From positions 13,240,115 through 13,304,114 of the forward strand of contig CM070550.1 in NCBI GenBank assembly GCA_036346405.1: 64,000 bases of DNA, in the 5' to 3' direction. Of this stretch, positions 19,827-31,985 are shown piece after piece. Both the position numbers and the translations under genes were made by a program. This stretch comes from Phyllostachys edulis. Taxonomy: Eukaryota; Streptophyta; Magnoliopsida; Poales; Poaceae. The stretch's first letter is position 1. Each line of letters begins with the position of its first letter. The notes below the pieces were generated by a model, which was not told where the DNA came from, ran no database searches, and was given only the letters and a program-made list of their open reading frames with translations.

Positions 19827-21865
19827 TATAAGACCAGGAGGTTTCTGGTCATGATATTCGATGATGAACACATTGACAATAAGAAAGACTCAGTCTTGGT
19901 GTTTTAAGATGAATACACTGTCTTTGGAACATGCTTGTGATCTTAGTTCTTGATCGCTTTTGAGTTCTCAAAATTATGCCGAAAATCGCTTTTTGTCGGG
20001 CTTCTGAGAGTACTGCTTTGTGTCCATGGAACTACCGCTGGGTGGAACAACCGCACAGTTGCTGGCGGTATGGAATTTCCCAAATACTTGCGTTTGGCTT
20101 TTGGATTTTCTTGAGAGCGGTAGTACCGGCTTTGTATCTGTAGAACTACCGGATTGCGGTAGGACCGCTTGTCAAGCGCGGTAGTACCGCAAGTCACTAT
20201 TTTCGAATGGTGTTTTGGTCGACTCGTTAGATCTTGATCTGACGGCTCATATTGAGAGGAATGTTCGGACCGTCCGAACTCTTCAAGGATTGTGAGCCTT
20301 TGATTTGAAATCTGACGGCTGAAATCAAGGGGAACGTTCGGACTTTCTACAGTGCTCCTAAATCCGAAGGTTTTGAAGCGTGGTCCGATCGGCCAATCCA
20401 TCTGGAGCATCCACGTATCTCAAGGCTTGGTTCTGAGTCTTTTGCGCATTTCAGTGGTGCGGTAGTACCATTTGGTAATTTGCGGTAGTACCGCACATCA
20501 ATTGTACCGGTTTGTTTTTGGTGGTATGGAAAAACCAGAACACTTGTTTTTGGACATTGGATTTCTTGCTGAGCAGTATGACCGTGCCATGGTCGGCGGT
20601 AGTACCGCAATAGGTTTTTCCAGAGAGAGTGTTTCTGACACTTTGATTTCAAATGAAATACGGTAGTATCAAGCGTCGTGGAATCCAGATGATCAGAGAT
20701 CGATATCTAGTTGTTTTGACGGCGATAGTATCGCAACAAAGGTATGACCGCAAGGATGCGGTATGGAATTTCCAGAGGAGATTTTTTCGAGAGTTTTGAG
20801 CTCAAGTGAAAAACGGTAGTACCACGGCTTGGTGCGGTATGACCGCAGATCGGTAGTACCGCGTGTTGAACAGAGGTAGTACCGCATGTCAGTAATACCA
20901 TTTGAGAGCGGTATGGTTTTTCCAGAGTGCTGCTTTTTGGGAATTTCATTGTCTGCAGAGAAATCGATAATCTGGGTGTGTATGGTGTGGTCGGCCGGTG
21001 TATGATAATCTGGGAATAATATGGCAGTATGACTGATTGTGTTCGGATTGTTTCGAATTTTGAAATTTGACTGAGGTTAAGTTTAATTCATGAGTGTTAG
21101 TTTGTTGCATGATGCATGATAGTGTTTATGGGTATGAGTGAGCTAATGGTTGGTCAAGTTTGCAGAACTTGTGCCGGATTTGGTTTCTTTGATCTTTGCA
21201 TGTGCAGGTTGAGCGTTGAAGTCGAATCACAGTCGGTGACGGAGTCTGACTCGGATTAGGATGGGGAGATCTGAGGTCTTGGAAGTCGTGGATGTCACAA
21301 GGTGGTTTGGATCACGCTGAAGCACGTGGAGATCAAAGGGGTGCGCGCTGGAGGCTACAGGATGGAGTCCTGGAGGCATACGGCATGGATGTTTTTGGAA
21401 AGTTTGAGTGATTTTGGTAAAACCCGTGTTGGTAAGGGTTTCGGGTCCCTTGATTTTCGGAAAGATAGGTTTCGTGTTTGTTGTTGACACGGATAGAATC
21501 CTGCCTATAAGAAGAGGCAGAGGGGTGCGCCTTGTGTATGTGTGTTTTTTGGGGTGTGCTTTTGACCGTAGCTTTTCTTGTTGTTTTGCTACGGTTCAGA
21601 GGTCTTTCGATTGGAGGCTTTGAGGGGTGCTTGATGAGCATTTTGTAGACACAAATCAAGTTTGATAAATAAAGTTCAGATTTGTTCAACTTTGTCTCTT
21701 GATTTGCTGTTCTTGCTGTGCGCCTGAGGTGGTCTTTGCTGTGAAGTTCTTCAAGAGTCATCCGAGAGGTTCCTGGAGTTCTTGCACACAAGTGGAAGAT
21801 TGAATTTGGTGATCTAATCGCTGCAATCATTCAACCCCCCTTCTGATTGCCATTACGATCCTACA
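19827..21865 (+). mobile_element. Nested solo LTR, about 2.0 kb, rich in GGTAGTACCGC palindromes
   Basis: A 5 bp duplication ACCAC flanks it exactly (19822-19826 and 21866-21870). The insert ends in CCTACA and starts TATAAGACC, where TG is expected, so the first G has probably mutated. No primer site or coding interior is present, so it is a solo LTR. The centre (20100-20900) holds many copies of the near-palindrome GCGGTAGTACCGC. The end carries 'cctataagaag' and 'aataaag' signals and a 'caacccccctt' tail of the kind seen in large copia (SIRE/Maximus-type) LTRs. The host reading frame continues across it. Confidence 0.8.
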
Positions 21866-21870
21866 ACCAC

Positions 21871-24800
21871 TAGTAGTTTCCCCTACAATAAGTAATTACA
21901 GAGTAGGGAGAGTATTAGTAGATAGCAGTAGTTCTCTAGATTTGTTATTTGTAAACACTTTAGATGAGATGCAGATCCCTCATTCTAAAATTAAACCAAT
22001 GACAAGTCCCTTCTACGAGATAGTACCCGGTATGTCAGTTACACCAATGGGGCAAGTAGTTTTACCAGTAACTTTCGGTACAACTACTAATTTTTGAACT
22101 GAATTAATTACTTTTGAAGTAGTTGATTTTGAGTCTGCTTATAATGCTATTTTGGGAAGACCTTCTCTAACAAAATTCATGGCAGCTACGCACCATGCCT
22201 ACCAGAAGATTAAGAGTCCTGGTCCGAAAGGCGTGATTGTCGTGCAGGGTGATCGTAAGTCATTAGAACTTGTCGATCAGTTACCTTTGAAATATCTTAC
22301 TTTGAAGGATAAAGCAGGGAAGTCCGCGTAGATCAAGGCCGCTCCTCAACCAAATGAGGAGGTCAAAGTTGTACCGCTCAACCCCAATGACCAATCCAAG
22401 ACAGTCCAGATTGGCACGGAACTAAGTGAGAAATAGGAAGACGAGCTCCTCACCTTCCTTCGAGCCAACTGAAATGTCTTTGCGTGGAAGCCATCTGATA
22501 TGCCCGGGGTCCCAAGGGAGGTGATAAAGCATAGGCTAGCCATTCAGCCTGAGAACAAACCAGTCAAGCAAAGACTGAGACGTTTCGCCTTGGATCGTCA
22601 AGAAGCTATCAGAGCAGAGCTCGATAAACTCCTTGAAGCTGGTTTTATTCGGGAGGTTGATCACCCCGAGTGGCTGGCAAACCCGGTCCTGGTCAAGAAA
22701 TCTAACGGTAAGTGGCGCATGTGCATTGATTTTACTAGTTTAAATATTGCTTGTCGAAAGGATGACTTCTCTTTGCCTCACATTGATTAATTAGTTGATT
22801 CTACTATGGGTTACAAACTAATGAGCTTTCTTCATACTTATTCCGGATACCATCAGATCAACATGGCGAAAGAAGATGAAGAAAAGACCGCCTTCATCAC
22901 TCCTTTCGGTGTTTACTGCTACGTCAAGATGTTGTTTGGGTTAAAAAAAATGCTGGGGCCATGTACCAGCATTTGATGCAGAAAACCTTCAACAGTCAGC
23001 TAGGGCGTAATTTAGAGGCTTATGTAGACGACCTCCTTGTAAAAAGTAGTACTAAGAATGACCATTTGAAGGATCTCGCAGAGACCTTCGAAAATATAAA
23101 TAAACATGGAATAAAGCTTAATCATGAAATGTGTACTTTCGGAGTTTGTTCTGGCAAATTGCTTGGTTTCCTTATTTGTTCTCGTGGGATTGAAGTTAAT
23201 CCCGAGAAGATTCGAGCCATCGAACAATTGCGACCACCTTCCACAGTGAAGGAGGTCCAAGCCTTAACTGGTCGAATGGCGGCTCTTAGTCATTTTATTT
23301 TTCGATTAGGAGAACGTGGTTTACCTTTCTTTAAGGTGATCCGCAAGAGTAATAAGGGATTTCAATGGTCCGAAGAAGCTGACAAAGCCTTTGAAGGCTT
23401 AAAGGCTTATCTCTCAAATCCTCCGGTATTGGTGTCACCTTTAGAAGGTGAACCTTTACTAGTTTACTTGACAGCAACGCTAAATGTGGTCAGCGCGGTA
23501 CTTATTTCAGAAAGAGGAGGGTCTCAACGACCCATCTACTATGTAAGCAACGTCTTACATGGACCAAAGGAGGGATATCCTGAGGTTCAAAAGCTAATTT
23601 ATACTCTTATGATGACTTCCATAAAACTTAGACATTATTTTCAATCCCACAAAATCACAGTACCTTCGTCTTTTCCTCTTGGAAACATACTCCATAACCA
23701 AGAATTAACAGGTCGCATAGCCAAATGGGCAGTAGAACTTGGAGAATTCGATCTTCATTTTACTGCCTGAATAGCCATAAAAAGCCAAGTCCTAGCTGAC
23801 TTTGTGGCTGAATGGACGAACATTAAGGATCAACCTCAAGAAAGCCTAGGGCTGGACGATCATTGGACAATGTACTTTGATGGCTCCCGCGAGCTTAAAG
23901 GCTCGGGTGCTGGGATTTTCTTGATAACACCACAGGGTGATCAACTTCAATATGTCATACAGTTTCTTTTTCTGCCACTAACAACGTGGTAGAGTATGAA
24001 GGTCTTCTAGCCGGGCTTCGAGCAGCCAAATCCCTTAGAGTCTATCGGCTTTTGGCGAAGGGAGATTCGCAATTAGTCGTAAACCAGGTATCAAAGGAAT
24101 ACAGTACGTCCAATGAGATAATGACTCGATGACAGGTGAAATGAGGAAGTTGGAAAAACACTTGAGGACTTGAAGTCCAACATATCTTTATAAGGAAAAT
24201 TCCTTAGCGGACCAGTTATCGAAACTGGGTTCCTCACGAGCGCCTATTCCAACAGGTGTTTTTCTCGAATACCTTACAAAACCTTCAATAGAAATAGGTT
24301 CGACCACCTCAGAGGTCGGGGTCATTGAGCAAGATGCGGAGTGGATAAAACCATTGACCACTTATCTCGCATCAGGGACATTGGCCGATGATCCTCAACA
24401 GAAGGATAGGTTAATTCGAAGAGCACATATGTACAAATTGGTCGAAGGATCATTGTACAGGAAGGGAGCACATGGTGTTCTTATGCGTTACATATCCCAA
24501 GACTCCGGGATAAAATTACTAAAAGAAATATATAGGAGCTTGTGTGGTACACACGCATCCTACAGAACAATAGTTGGCAAAGCTTTTCGGCAAGGATATT
24601 ACTGGCCCACTGCTCTACAAGATGCCATGCACCTTGTTAAGACCTGTGAGCAATGTCAGTTCCATGCCAGACAAGTACACCAACCATCTTATCAACTACA
24701 GACTATTCCCTTGTCATGGCCTTTTTTGCCTTGGAGCATCGATATAGTTGGACCACTACCACAAGCACCCAATGGGTATAAGTTCTTGTTTGTGGCCATC

Positions 24801-25579
24801 GATACATTCACTAAGCGGATAGAAGTCGAGCGATCGTTAAGATAGCAATTTGCAAAGAAGAAAGAAATTCTTTGTATGAAATATTGTTACAAGATTTGGA
24901 GTACCCAGTCGTCTTATTACAGACAATGTGAGCCAATTTATTAGTGACGTGTTTCAGGATTATTGCGATGAGATTGGCACCAAAATTTGCTTTGCTTCCG
25001 TGGCACATCCACAGAGTAATGGAGCAGTAGAAAAGGCCAACGGTCAGATTATGCAAGGCATTAAAAGGAGAGTTTTTAATAGCCTTAAGGCATGCTCAAA
25101 AAATTGGATGGAAGAACTCTTTTCTGTTTTATGGGCATTGCGTACTACGACCAGTAGAGCAACTGGTGAAACACCATTCGCACTAGTCTACGGTGCAGAA
25201 GCAGTACTACCTAGTGAGATTCAGTTAGGTTCCACACGTATAGACCTCCTAGATCAAACAAATCAAGATATTTACGTGAAGATGACGTCAATATGCTAGA
25301 AGAAAGACGTGATCATGCACTATTGAAATCGGCTACCTATCTGCAAGGGCTGAGACGCTACTTTAATAGAAGGGTTCGTCCCAGAACACTTCATGTGGGA
25401 GACTTGGTCCTGAGGCGCATTCAGAACTAAGCCAACTTGAACAAGTTGTCCTCCAAATGGGAGGGTCCATATACTGTAGTCTCTATCACTAGGCCAGGAT
25501 CAGTTAGATTAGCTATGGAGGATGGTCGTGTTTTATCTAACACATGGAACATTGAACATCTTCGTAAATTTTATGTATA
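21871..25579 (+). pseudogene. Tat-element pol: protease, RT, RNase H, integrase
   Basis: Domains in order are protease (LVDSSSSLDLLFVNTLDEMQ at about 21930, AYNAILGRPSLTKF at about 22140-22180), reverse transcriptase (KWRMCIDF at about 22710, catalytic YVDD at 23021-23032), RNase H (TMYFDGSRE at about 23870), integrase (paired H/C finger ending CEQCQFH at about 24650, DIVGPLP at about 24750, VAHPQSNGAVEKANG at about 25000-25045), and the C-terminal end NTWNIEHLRKFYV at 25579. There are stops near 22087, 22330, 22435 and 22788, a frame change in the A-run at about 22945, and more in RNase H. The protein is not expressible intact. Confidence 0.9.
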
Positions 25580-26101
25580 AGTATCTTTTTTCTATATTAT
25601 ATAAATTCAGTTGTTATTATTAATATATTGAATTTTTTTAGCATAAATTTTTTGTATCATTTCGCATACTTGATCACTATTTTTTAAAGTGGCTACGGTT
25701 GATCAATTTCGCTCATGCATCACAGTGTTTTTACAAATCAAATGGCCATTGTATACATTTAGGAAATGACAACTATCTGAGACCTCCTCTATAAGCCAAT
25801 TCTCATTGCATGAGAGCTCAACAGTCTGACTTCATCTTCCTAAATACACACTGGTTCGGATTATTGGTTTTGTAATAGATATACTGATCTTAGCACAATT
25901 GTTCGCCCGAAACACTTCTCTCAATGCTGGACAAAGTGTTCCAGGGGGGCTACATATAGTGAAATATACGACTTTTAATTTGCAAAAAAGAGTTTGCAAG
26001 ACAAAATCGGTTAATCTTTGATAAATAATCACAATTATCATACACAAAATATTTTCATTATCTCATATCATTTAAAACAAAACATATGTATCATTACAAT
26101 G
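25580..26101. other. Spacer between pol and antisense ORF
   Basis: AT-rich spacer inside the Tat element with no coding content that I can support. Confidence 0.6.
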
Positions 26102-29100
26102 TCACTCTTGTACACTCGAGCCAGGAGTACGTGAGGGAAGAGTAGGAGCACTAGCTTCTATGTTCTTTATGATCTCTGTCACCACTTGTGTGATCTTGGC
26201 TTGAGCAGCAATACATGCTTCTTTTGTCTTAAACTTGGGCGCAGGAAAAAGCTTCTGGAGATCGACAGAATCCCCACAAAGGAGATCAATCTTCAATAAA
26301 ACTCGGTTTAAAGCTTGACTCATTGCCTTCATCAAAGATTGATATACGATATTCTTCATGGCAGGTATGTGTTTCTGAATATATTTAATTTGATTATAGA
26401 TATCATTTCTTAGTTCATCCAAGGTCATCTTGGTCGCAAGAGGAGTTACCGGAGCCTTCAGATGTTCTGCAATCTCTCGCAGAGAAGCTGAAATCTAGGA
26501 AAAACTGTTTCCAGTAACTGTGGTAATTTCTTTACCAACCTTCATTAAGGTTTCCACCCTCTTTTCAAGATCTTGAACGGCAATACAACCTCATCTTTCC
26601 ACTTCTTTCAAGTCTTGAATCTGGAGGTCTTTATTTGAAGAGGACTTCTGAAGATCCTCTTTTGCCTTTTCTAGTTCTGAAAAAGAGCAGAAAAAGAGAA
26701 TAAAAACTCATGCATGGCATATTATAAATTAAATGCTCTATAAGGACAAAGGGAGGTCCATTACCTTCTTTCTCCTTAAGAAGTATCTGCTACATTCAAA
26801 GAGATCATAGCTTTCTTTGGATTGTCTGTTCAAGATCTCTTGGAACTTCTCATTCTTCTGAGTCAAGAGGGGGATCTCTTTGGTCTTCTGTGCCAGGACC
26901 ACTGCACTCTCCTCAGATCTTTTTTCTACCTTAGATAGTTTTGATCTGAGAGTTTAAAATGCAGATTCAGCATTTTCTTGTTCGACTTTCACCAGTAAAC
27001 ATTCTCTGTGAAGTAAATAAGGGCATAAGTTATTTATTTAAGTTAGAATCTTACAACTAAATAATAATTTACTGTACCTACTTCTCTTTTTCCTCTGTAA
27101 AAGCTTTAATCTCCTCCACCATGTCAATATTGACTCTCCAGCACCTTTTGACGGATGTCATAAGGTCCTAGAGATCTCTCTTGTTGGTTCTGGGAGATGA
27201 ATGCTCTAGAGGAATCTCATCCTCAGGTTGATCCAACTGTACCAGACAGAAAGCTCCTCTGGCTAGATCAATGTTGGTATTCTGTGGCTCCTAAGACATT
27301 CTATGAGTCAGGATCTATACTGATAAATTTAAAGAAAAATTATCAGGATAGAAATCTTACTAAGGTACGATCACCTTCATCTTGAGTTTCAATGGTCTCA
27401 TGGACCACCTCCTCAGAATGACTGGTCTCATGGACCACCTCCTCTGAACAGTTGGTCTCATGGACCACCTCTTTCGTTCGATCCTCTTGAGGAGACCTCT
27501 CCGTTTGGACCTCCATGTCCATCGGTGCCTCTTGGGACGTCTCTATAGTTGTCGCCAAGACGTCTAGGACCACTTCCTCAGTGGTCCTAGGAGGTCCTTC
27601 TATCGGCAGAATTTCTCCTGCCGGGGAGTCTTCTACCACCAATGCAATTGGTGGCGAATTTTGCTCTTGAGCAGTCAGTTGACCTCTTTCCGGGTCTGGC
27701 GGCAAATCAAAGTTAAAAGAAAAGAAGAGGTTAATCATTTCAAAACCGAAATTATAAAGGTATAATCGAAGAACTTATTCGATTTCAAAGCTGCTTTCAC
27801 TAAAGAGCGACATAAAGTTCTCATTTACAGTGAAAGTGGGTCCTCTCCTTTGTTCTGCCGAAGAAGGAACTAAGGCCAGGGAGGTCTTTGGCCTTGGAAC
27901 CCTCTAAAGGGGGACCTCCTCCTCTGATTCTTCTGATGAACCTTCACCCTGCACCACCCCAGCCAAGAAAGTTGATATAGAAGACACTGGCTGGGGTTAG
28001 AGACATATCCGGAAACAAGAGTCTTGGCTTTTGTTTTCGGTACCTTTCGGGTGGAAGATTTTGGAAGAGCAGGAACTAAGGCAAGAGGTATTGGAGAAGC
28101 TAATGTTGAGACAGATGTGGGTTTTGTCTTCTGTGGTGCAATAGGAGGTCTGGAGGTAATCCTTGCACTCTTTGCCAGAGAAGGAGAGCTCACACCTACA
28201 TCTGAGATGGGACGTTTCTTTGATGTTGTCTTTCCAGAAATATAAAAATTAGATATGAGTGGTAAATTTACTTATGTTTGATTAAATGAATACTTACCAC
28301 TGTGCGATCTTTCCTCAGTGATAAAGTCGCACCAATCAATCTTGGGGGCTGCTCCTCTAAATCTATTGGTTCCTTTTCTAGAACCCGATCCTTTAATAGG
28401 ACCGAGGTCCTAGCTAGGAGCTCATCATCTGAGAGAGCTGCAATACAATAAAAGTTACTTAGTTTTTACTATGAAATTTAGTTCAAGTAAAAGAGATGAG
28501 TAAAATATTACTATTCTCAGGAACATTATAGTTACAAGATAATATCTCTTTCTTCTGAAGAGGGAAGATCTTGTTCTTGAGGAAGTCGTGGACGATCTTT
28601 CGTCCAAATAGACCTCCTTCTACCAGGTTACTGATCATCAGGACCACTTTCTTTTCATCTTTTGAAAGCTTAATGTCCTTATCAGCAGCTCGGTTTTTGG
28701 AGGACCACTCTGGTAGTGCACTACGATTGTAAGTAATTCAACTTTCTTTCGGAACTTTGGAATAAAATCATTCCTTATTCCATGACTGGTTTGAGTGTTT
28801 GGTAGCCATGAAAGGGAACACTCTCTTATTGGCATCTTAAAATTTAAAATAAAAAGAGCCCAAAGCACCAGCACCTTTCTTGTTGCGGATAATCTGGTAA
28901 TAAAACCTAAACAACCGCAAACTAGGGGCTATCCCTAAAAACACCTCAAACATATGGGCAAAAATACTAAGTACCAAAACTGAATTTGGTACAAGGTGAA
29001 CCAATTCAATTCCATAATGGTTAAGAACTTCGACCAAAAAATCACTCTCACGCAAGCAGAGGCCTGCCCAGAGGTAAAGCACGAAGAGTACCATGAAACC

Positions 29101-29232
29101 AGCCGGAGGGTTTGGTTCAACCTCTCTCCCTGGTGCACACCACTCGATGAGAGCCATATCTGGAAGATGTCCATCTTGCTCCAGTCCTTGAAGCTCCTCT
29201 GCTGTCAACATCGATGATCTCCATAACGCCAT
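26102..29232 (-). pseudogene. Antisense ORF of the Tat element ('putative gypsy-type transposon' domain)
   Basis: The minus-strand start at 29232 gives MALWRSSMLTAEELQGLEQD, PDMALIEWCAPG, HYGIELVHLVPNSVLVLSIF and FLGIAPSLRLFRFYYQ. I recognise this as the family often labelled putative gypsy-type transposon (Transposase_28), which in Tat elements lies antisense downstream of pol. The reading continues with stops (DKDIKLSKDEKKVVLMISNL near 28640; three 10-residue acidic repeats with EEVVHET at 27390-27470; a coiled-coil-like Glu/Lys-rich stretch near 26580-27150) and ends SVQE near 26102. The role of this protein is unknown. Confidence 0.75.
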
Positions 29233-30136
29233 TGTCTTGATTCAATGGTGGATCAGAGGTTCCTTCTTTTCAAGGTTAAGTGGAGGACTTAAAGGTACAT
29301 GGTGAAAAGGAAAGTGAAAAGCAACTAGGGTGAAAGCGTGCCTAAGGAGAGGTAAAAATCCGTATATATACCCTTGGCGCATTTAAAACCCACTACCTCA
29401 ATGATGTAACAACTGCGCCTTGATCGGTGGTGACACGACATGTCACATCTAGTCAAGGAGGTTGTTCCGCACGTCAGAGATGTGTAAGAAAAGTAGTTGG
29501 AAAGTCTTTTCTTTTTTCAAAAGTTATCCTCATCTTATGTTCTTTCACATAGAAGTTACCTTGATATATGTTTCAAGAGAAGATCACTTGATCATCAAGA
29601 TTTTTTTCTTTCATCAACTTCTTGGAGATTTCACAGAATGAATTGACTTTTTGAAAACCTTGGAAGCATAAAATCCAGGGATTATAACATCAAGATTTTC
29701 AAAAAGTCAAATTTATTTTATAAAATCTATCTTCTTCATGATCTCTACTATCATGATATATCATCTACTCAAATTGAAGATGTTTGAGTGGTCTACGATA
29801 AAGTGGAGATAGGGGAGGAAGAAAAGTCTCTAAGAGGATGTTTCTTCTCCTTGCCCTTCTGGAGGTTATTTATAAGCCAGTAGCTTACGGTGGAATTAAA
29901 TAAACCAGATGGAAGCTTAACAGATGAGATTTATTAGAGTTTGTTCCTAATAAATTGCTGAAGACTAAAATGTATTTGCCCCTTTGGGAATTGCTATCAT
30001 AAATATAATTGATGATCTTGATTCTTAAAAGAAATAGTTATTTACAACTCAAGTGAAACTATCTTCTTGACCAAGTCCAATTCTGGTTAAAAACTTCTTC
30101 AAGTAAGTTATTTTCACTTAAAGTTGAGGGGCTAGC
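29233..30136. other. Tat element 3' untranslated stretch and polypurine tract
   Basis: No coding content. A possible promoter for the antisense ORF, 'tatatata' on plus at 29365-29371, lies upstream of 29232 on the minus strand. The polypurine-like 'aagttgaggggctagc' (30121-30136) abuts the 3' LTR. Confidence 0.6.
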
Positions 30137-30746
30137 TGACGAGGATTTTTGACCAGTCAATTATCCAAGTATATCTTTATTCGCTTATTAACAAGTAGGT
30201 ACGGTTTTGCTGGGCCCAAGATCAACCAAATAGTCGAAAGGTGGGCCTATAAAGTCTTTCCTTTGACCGTCCCCGAAACTCCTTCCGGAGGCCCAGCAAG
30301 ACCTCCTCGAGGACTTCTCTAGGACCTCCTCAAGGACCTCTCCAAGACGTCTCTAAGACCTCTCCCCCGTAGAGAAGGTCCTAGAGGGCGGTTACCCACG
30401 TGCAATTAATATCGGTTGCACATGGAGATATCAGCAATAATTGTCATCACGAAGGGACGCGACGATTGGCGGGAAGAGACATGACGATTGGCGCGAAGAG
30501 GCATCACTGCTAATAAATGCCGACACTTGTAATACTATAAATAGTTCAGCCTATGTGCCTTTGTAACATAGATTCACATCCAAACGCTAATCCACGAGTA
30601 TTCATAGTCACTTTCCTTGTAATAAGAGCATATTCTTTGCAATAAACATTCTCTATTTCGAGTCTCTTGGCAAACAGATAGTACTCTCCATATTTTTATT
30701 ATATTCTTGTTTGTCTGTTCTGTAATGAGAGTTCCAGACGTCGACA
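30137..30746 (+). repeat. 3' LTR of the Tat element
   Basis: TGACGAGG...GTCGACA, paired with 16876-17507. The sequence past 30746 immediately resumes copia integrase. Confidence 0.92.
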
Positions 30747-31620
30747 GCCCTCGTACGTATCAGCAAAATGGGGCGGCTGAACGAAAGCATAGACACATTG
30801 TTGATATGGGTATCTCCCTTCTATCCCAAGCGTCTATGCCGCTACACTTTTGGGATGAAGCATTCTTGTCGACGTGTTATCTTATTAATCGCCTTCCTAG
30901 TAGAGTCATTGGAAATTTACCGCCCCCCCCCTAAAAGCTTCATGGAACCAAACCCGATTACACATTTCTTCGCACTTTTCGTTGTGCTTGTTGGCCAAAT
31001 CTGCGTCCATACAACACTCAAAAATTTCAGTTCCGCTCAGCTCAATGTGTGTTTGTCGGCTATAGTAATCTCCACAAGGGATATAAATGCCTGCATGTGT
31101 CCACTGCTCGCATCTATATTTCTCGTGACGTTTTTTATGAGCATATTTTTCCCGTTCTCCACAGACTCACGTGTTCCTTTGTCTCTACAAATGTCTGAAC
31201 AATCCATTCTGTTATATCTTGACCACATGAAGGATAGTATTGCTTTGCCTATGGACACTAATATGTTGTGCGTATAGGAAATCATCAAGTGGAGCATCCG
31301 CAGAATATTCTGACCGAAGATCGCGCTACAACCTCACGCCCTACACCTAATCCCCTGAGTTCAGGTGCTGCTGATGTCGTTGACACGTCATCCTTCGGAG
31401 CCAAATCCTTGTCGCCGCGGAATTCTCGGACGCGCTCGCCTCGGGCACGCGTTTGCTGAACGCGGCATTGCATGTCCCGAGAGCATTGAATTCCTCAGCA
31501 TTCTTGAATGCACTTCCATCAGAAGCAATATTGTCGAACGTGTGCAACTCGGGAGCATTGAATGCTCTGGCGTTTTCGGATGTGCTTGCCTCGGGCACGC
31601 AATTGCCAAGTGCGTATAGA
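30747..31620 (+). pseudogene. Ty1/copia fragment, right part (end of integrase)
   Basis: RTYQQNGAAERKHRHIVDMG and FWDEAFLSTCYLINRLPSRV are the end of copia integrase. GYSNLHKGYKCLHVSTARIY and ISRDVFYEHIFPF follow after a frame change. A low-complexity linker runs to about 31620. RT is absent, so the element was truncated before or after the gypsy insertion. Confidence 0.8.
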
Positions 31621-31985
31621 TATAAAACAGAAGCTACAGGCCACGATTTGTGTGTGCCGAACCGATTCTCCTTCCGTATTCTTGTACATTTACAATCACT
31701 TCTACAAAATACTCTGTGTATGAGTAATTATACAAGACAATCGGCATAAGATCGCAAATTGCTTGTTTAGTAAAACACCCATCTCAAACAACTAATAATA
31801 CCACAAGCTAGCGATGTAGCTAGATGTTCTTAATTACAATAATCTTTTATGTGTAATTTACAGATGACAGCATGAATATGCTCACAAGAAGTTTATTTAG
31901 TACAGGAAACGCTATCAACCAAGCATACTGCTGATGACCCTTAGCCCCTAGATAACTTAATGATGACAAAGCGAACTCAGAGCTT
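31621..31985. other. Sequence 3' of CYP81 copy 2
   Basis: AT-rich, no ORF worth naming. It lies directly downstream of the P450 stop codon (minus strand) and would hold its 3' untranslated region. Confidence 0.5.

Larger units (their letters stand above)
16876..30746 (+). mobile_element. Tat-lineage Ty3/gypsy retrotransposon, about 13.9 kb
   Basis: Two similar LTRs (632 and 610 bp, both TGACGAGG...GTCGACA) flank gag, protease, reverse transcriptase, RNase H, integrase and a downstream antisense ORF, the layout of Tat-type elements (RIRE2/Retand relatives). All ORFs carry stops or frame changes. It sits inside a copia integrase. The 5 bp flanks (CAAGA and GCCCT) do not match, and a short piece of copia between them appears to be missing. 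A solo LTR is nested at 19827-21865. Confidence 0.9.

Noticed and set aside
26500..27150. Possible separate host gene for a coiled-coil protein
   Set aside because: It is continuous with the antisense ORF of the Tat element and lies between that element's LTRs.
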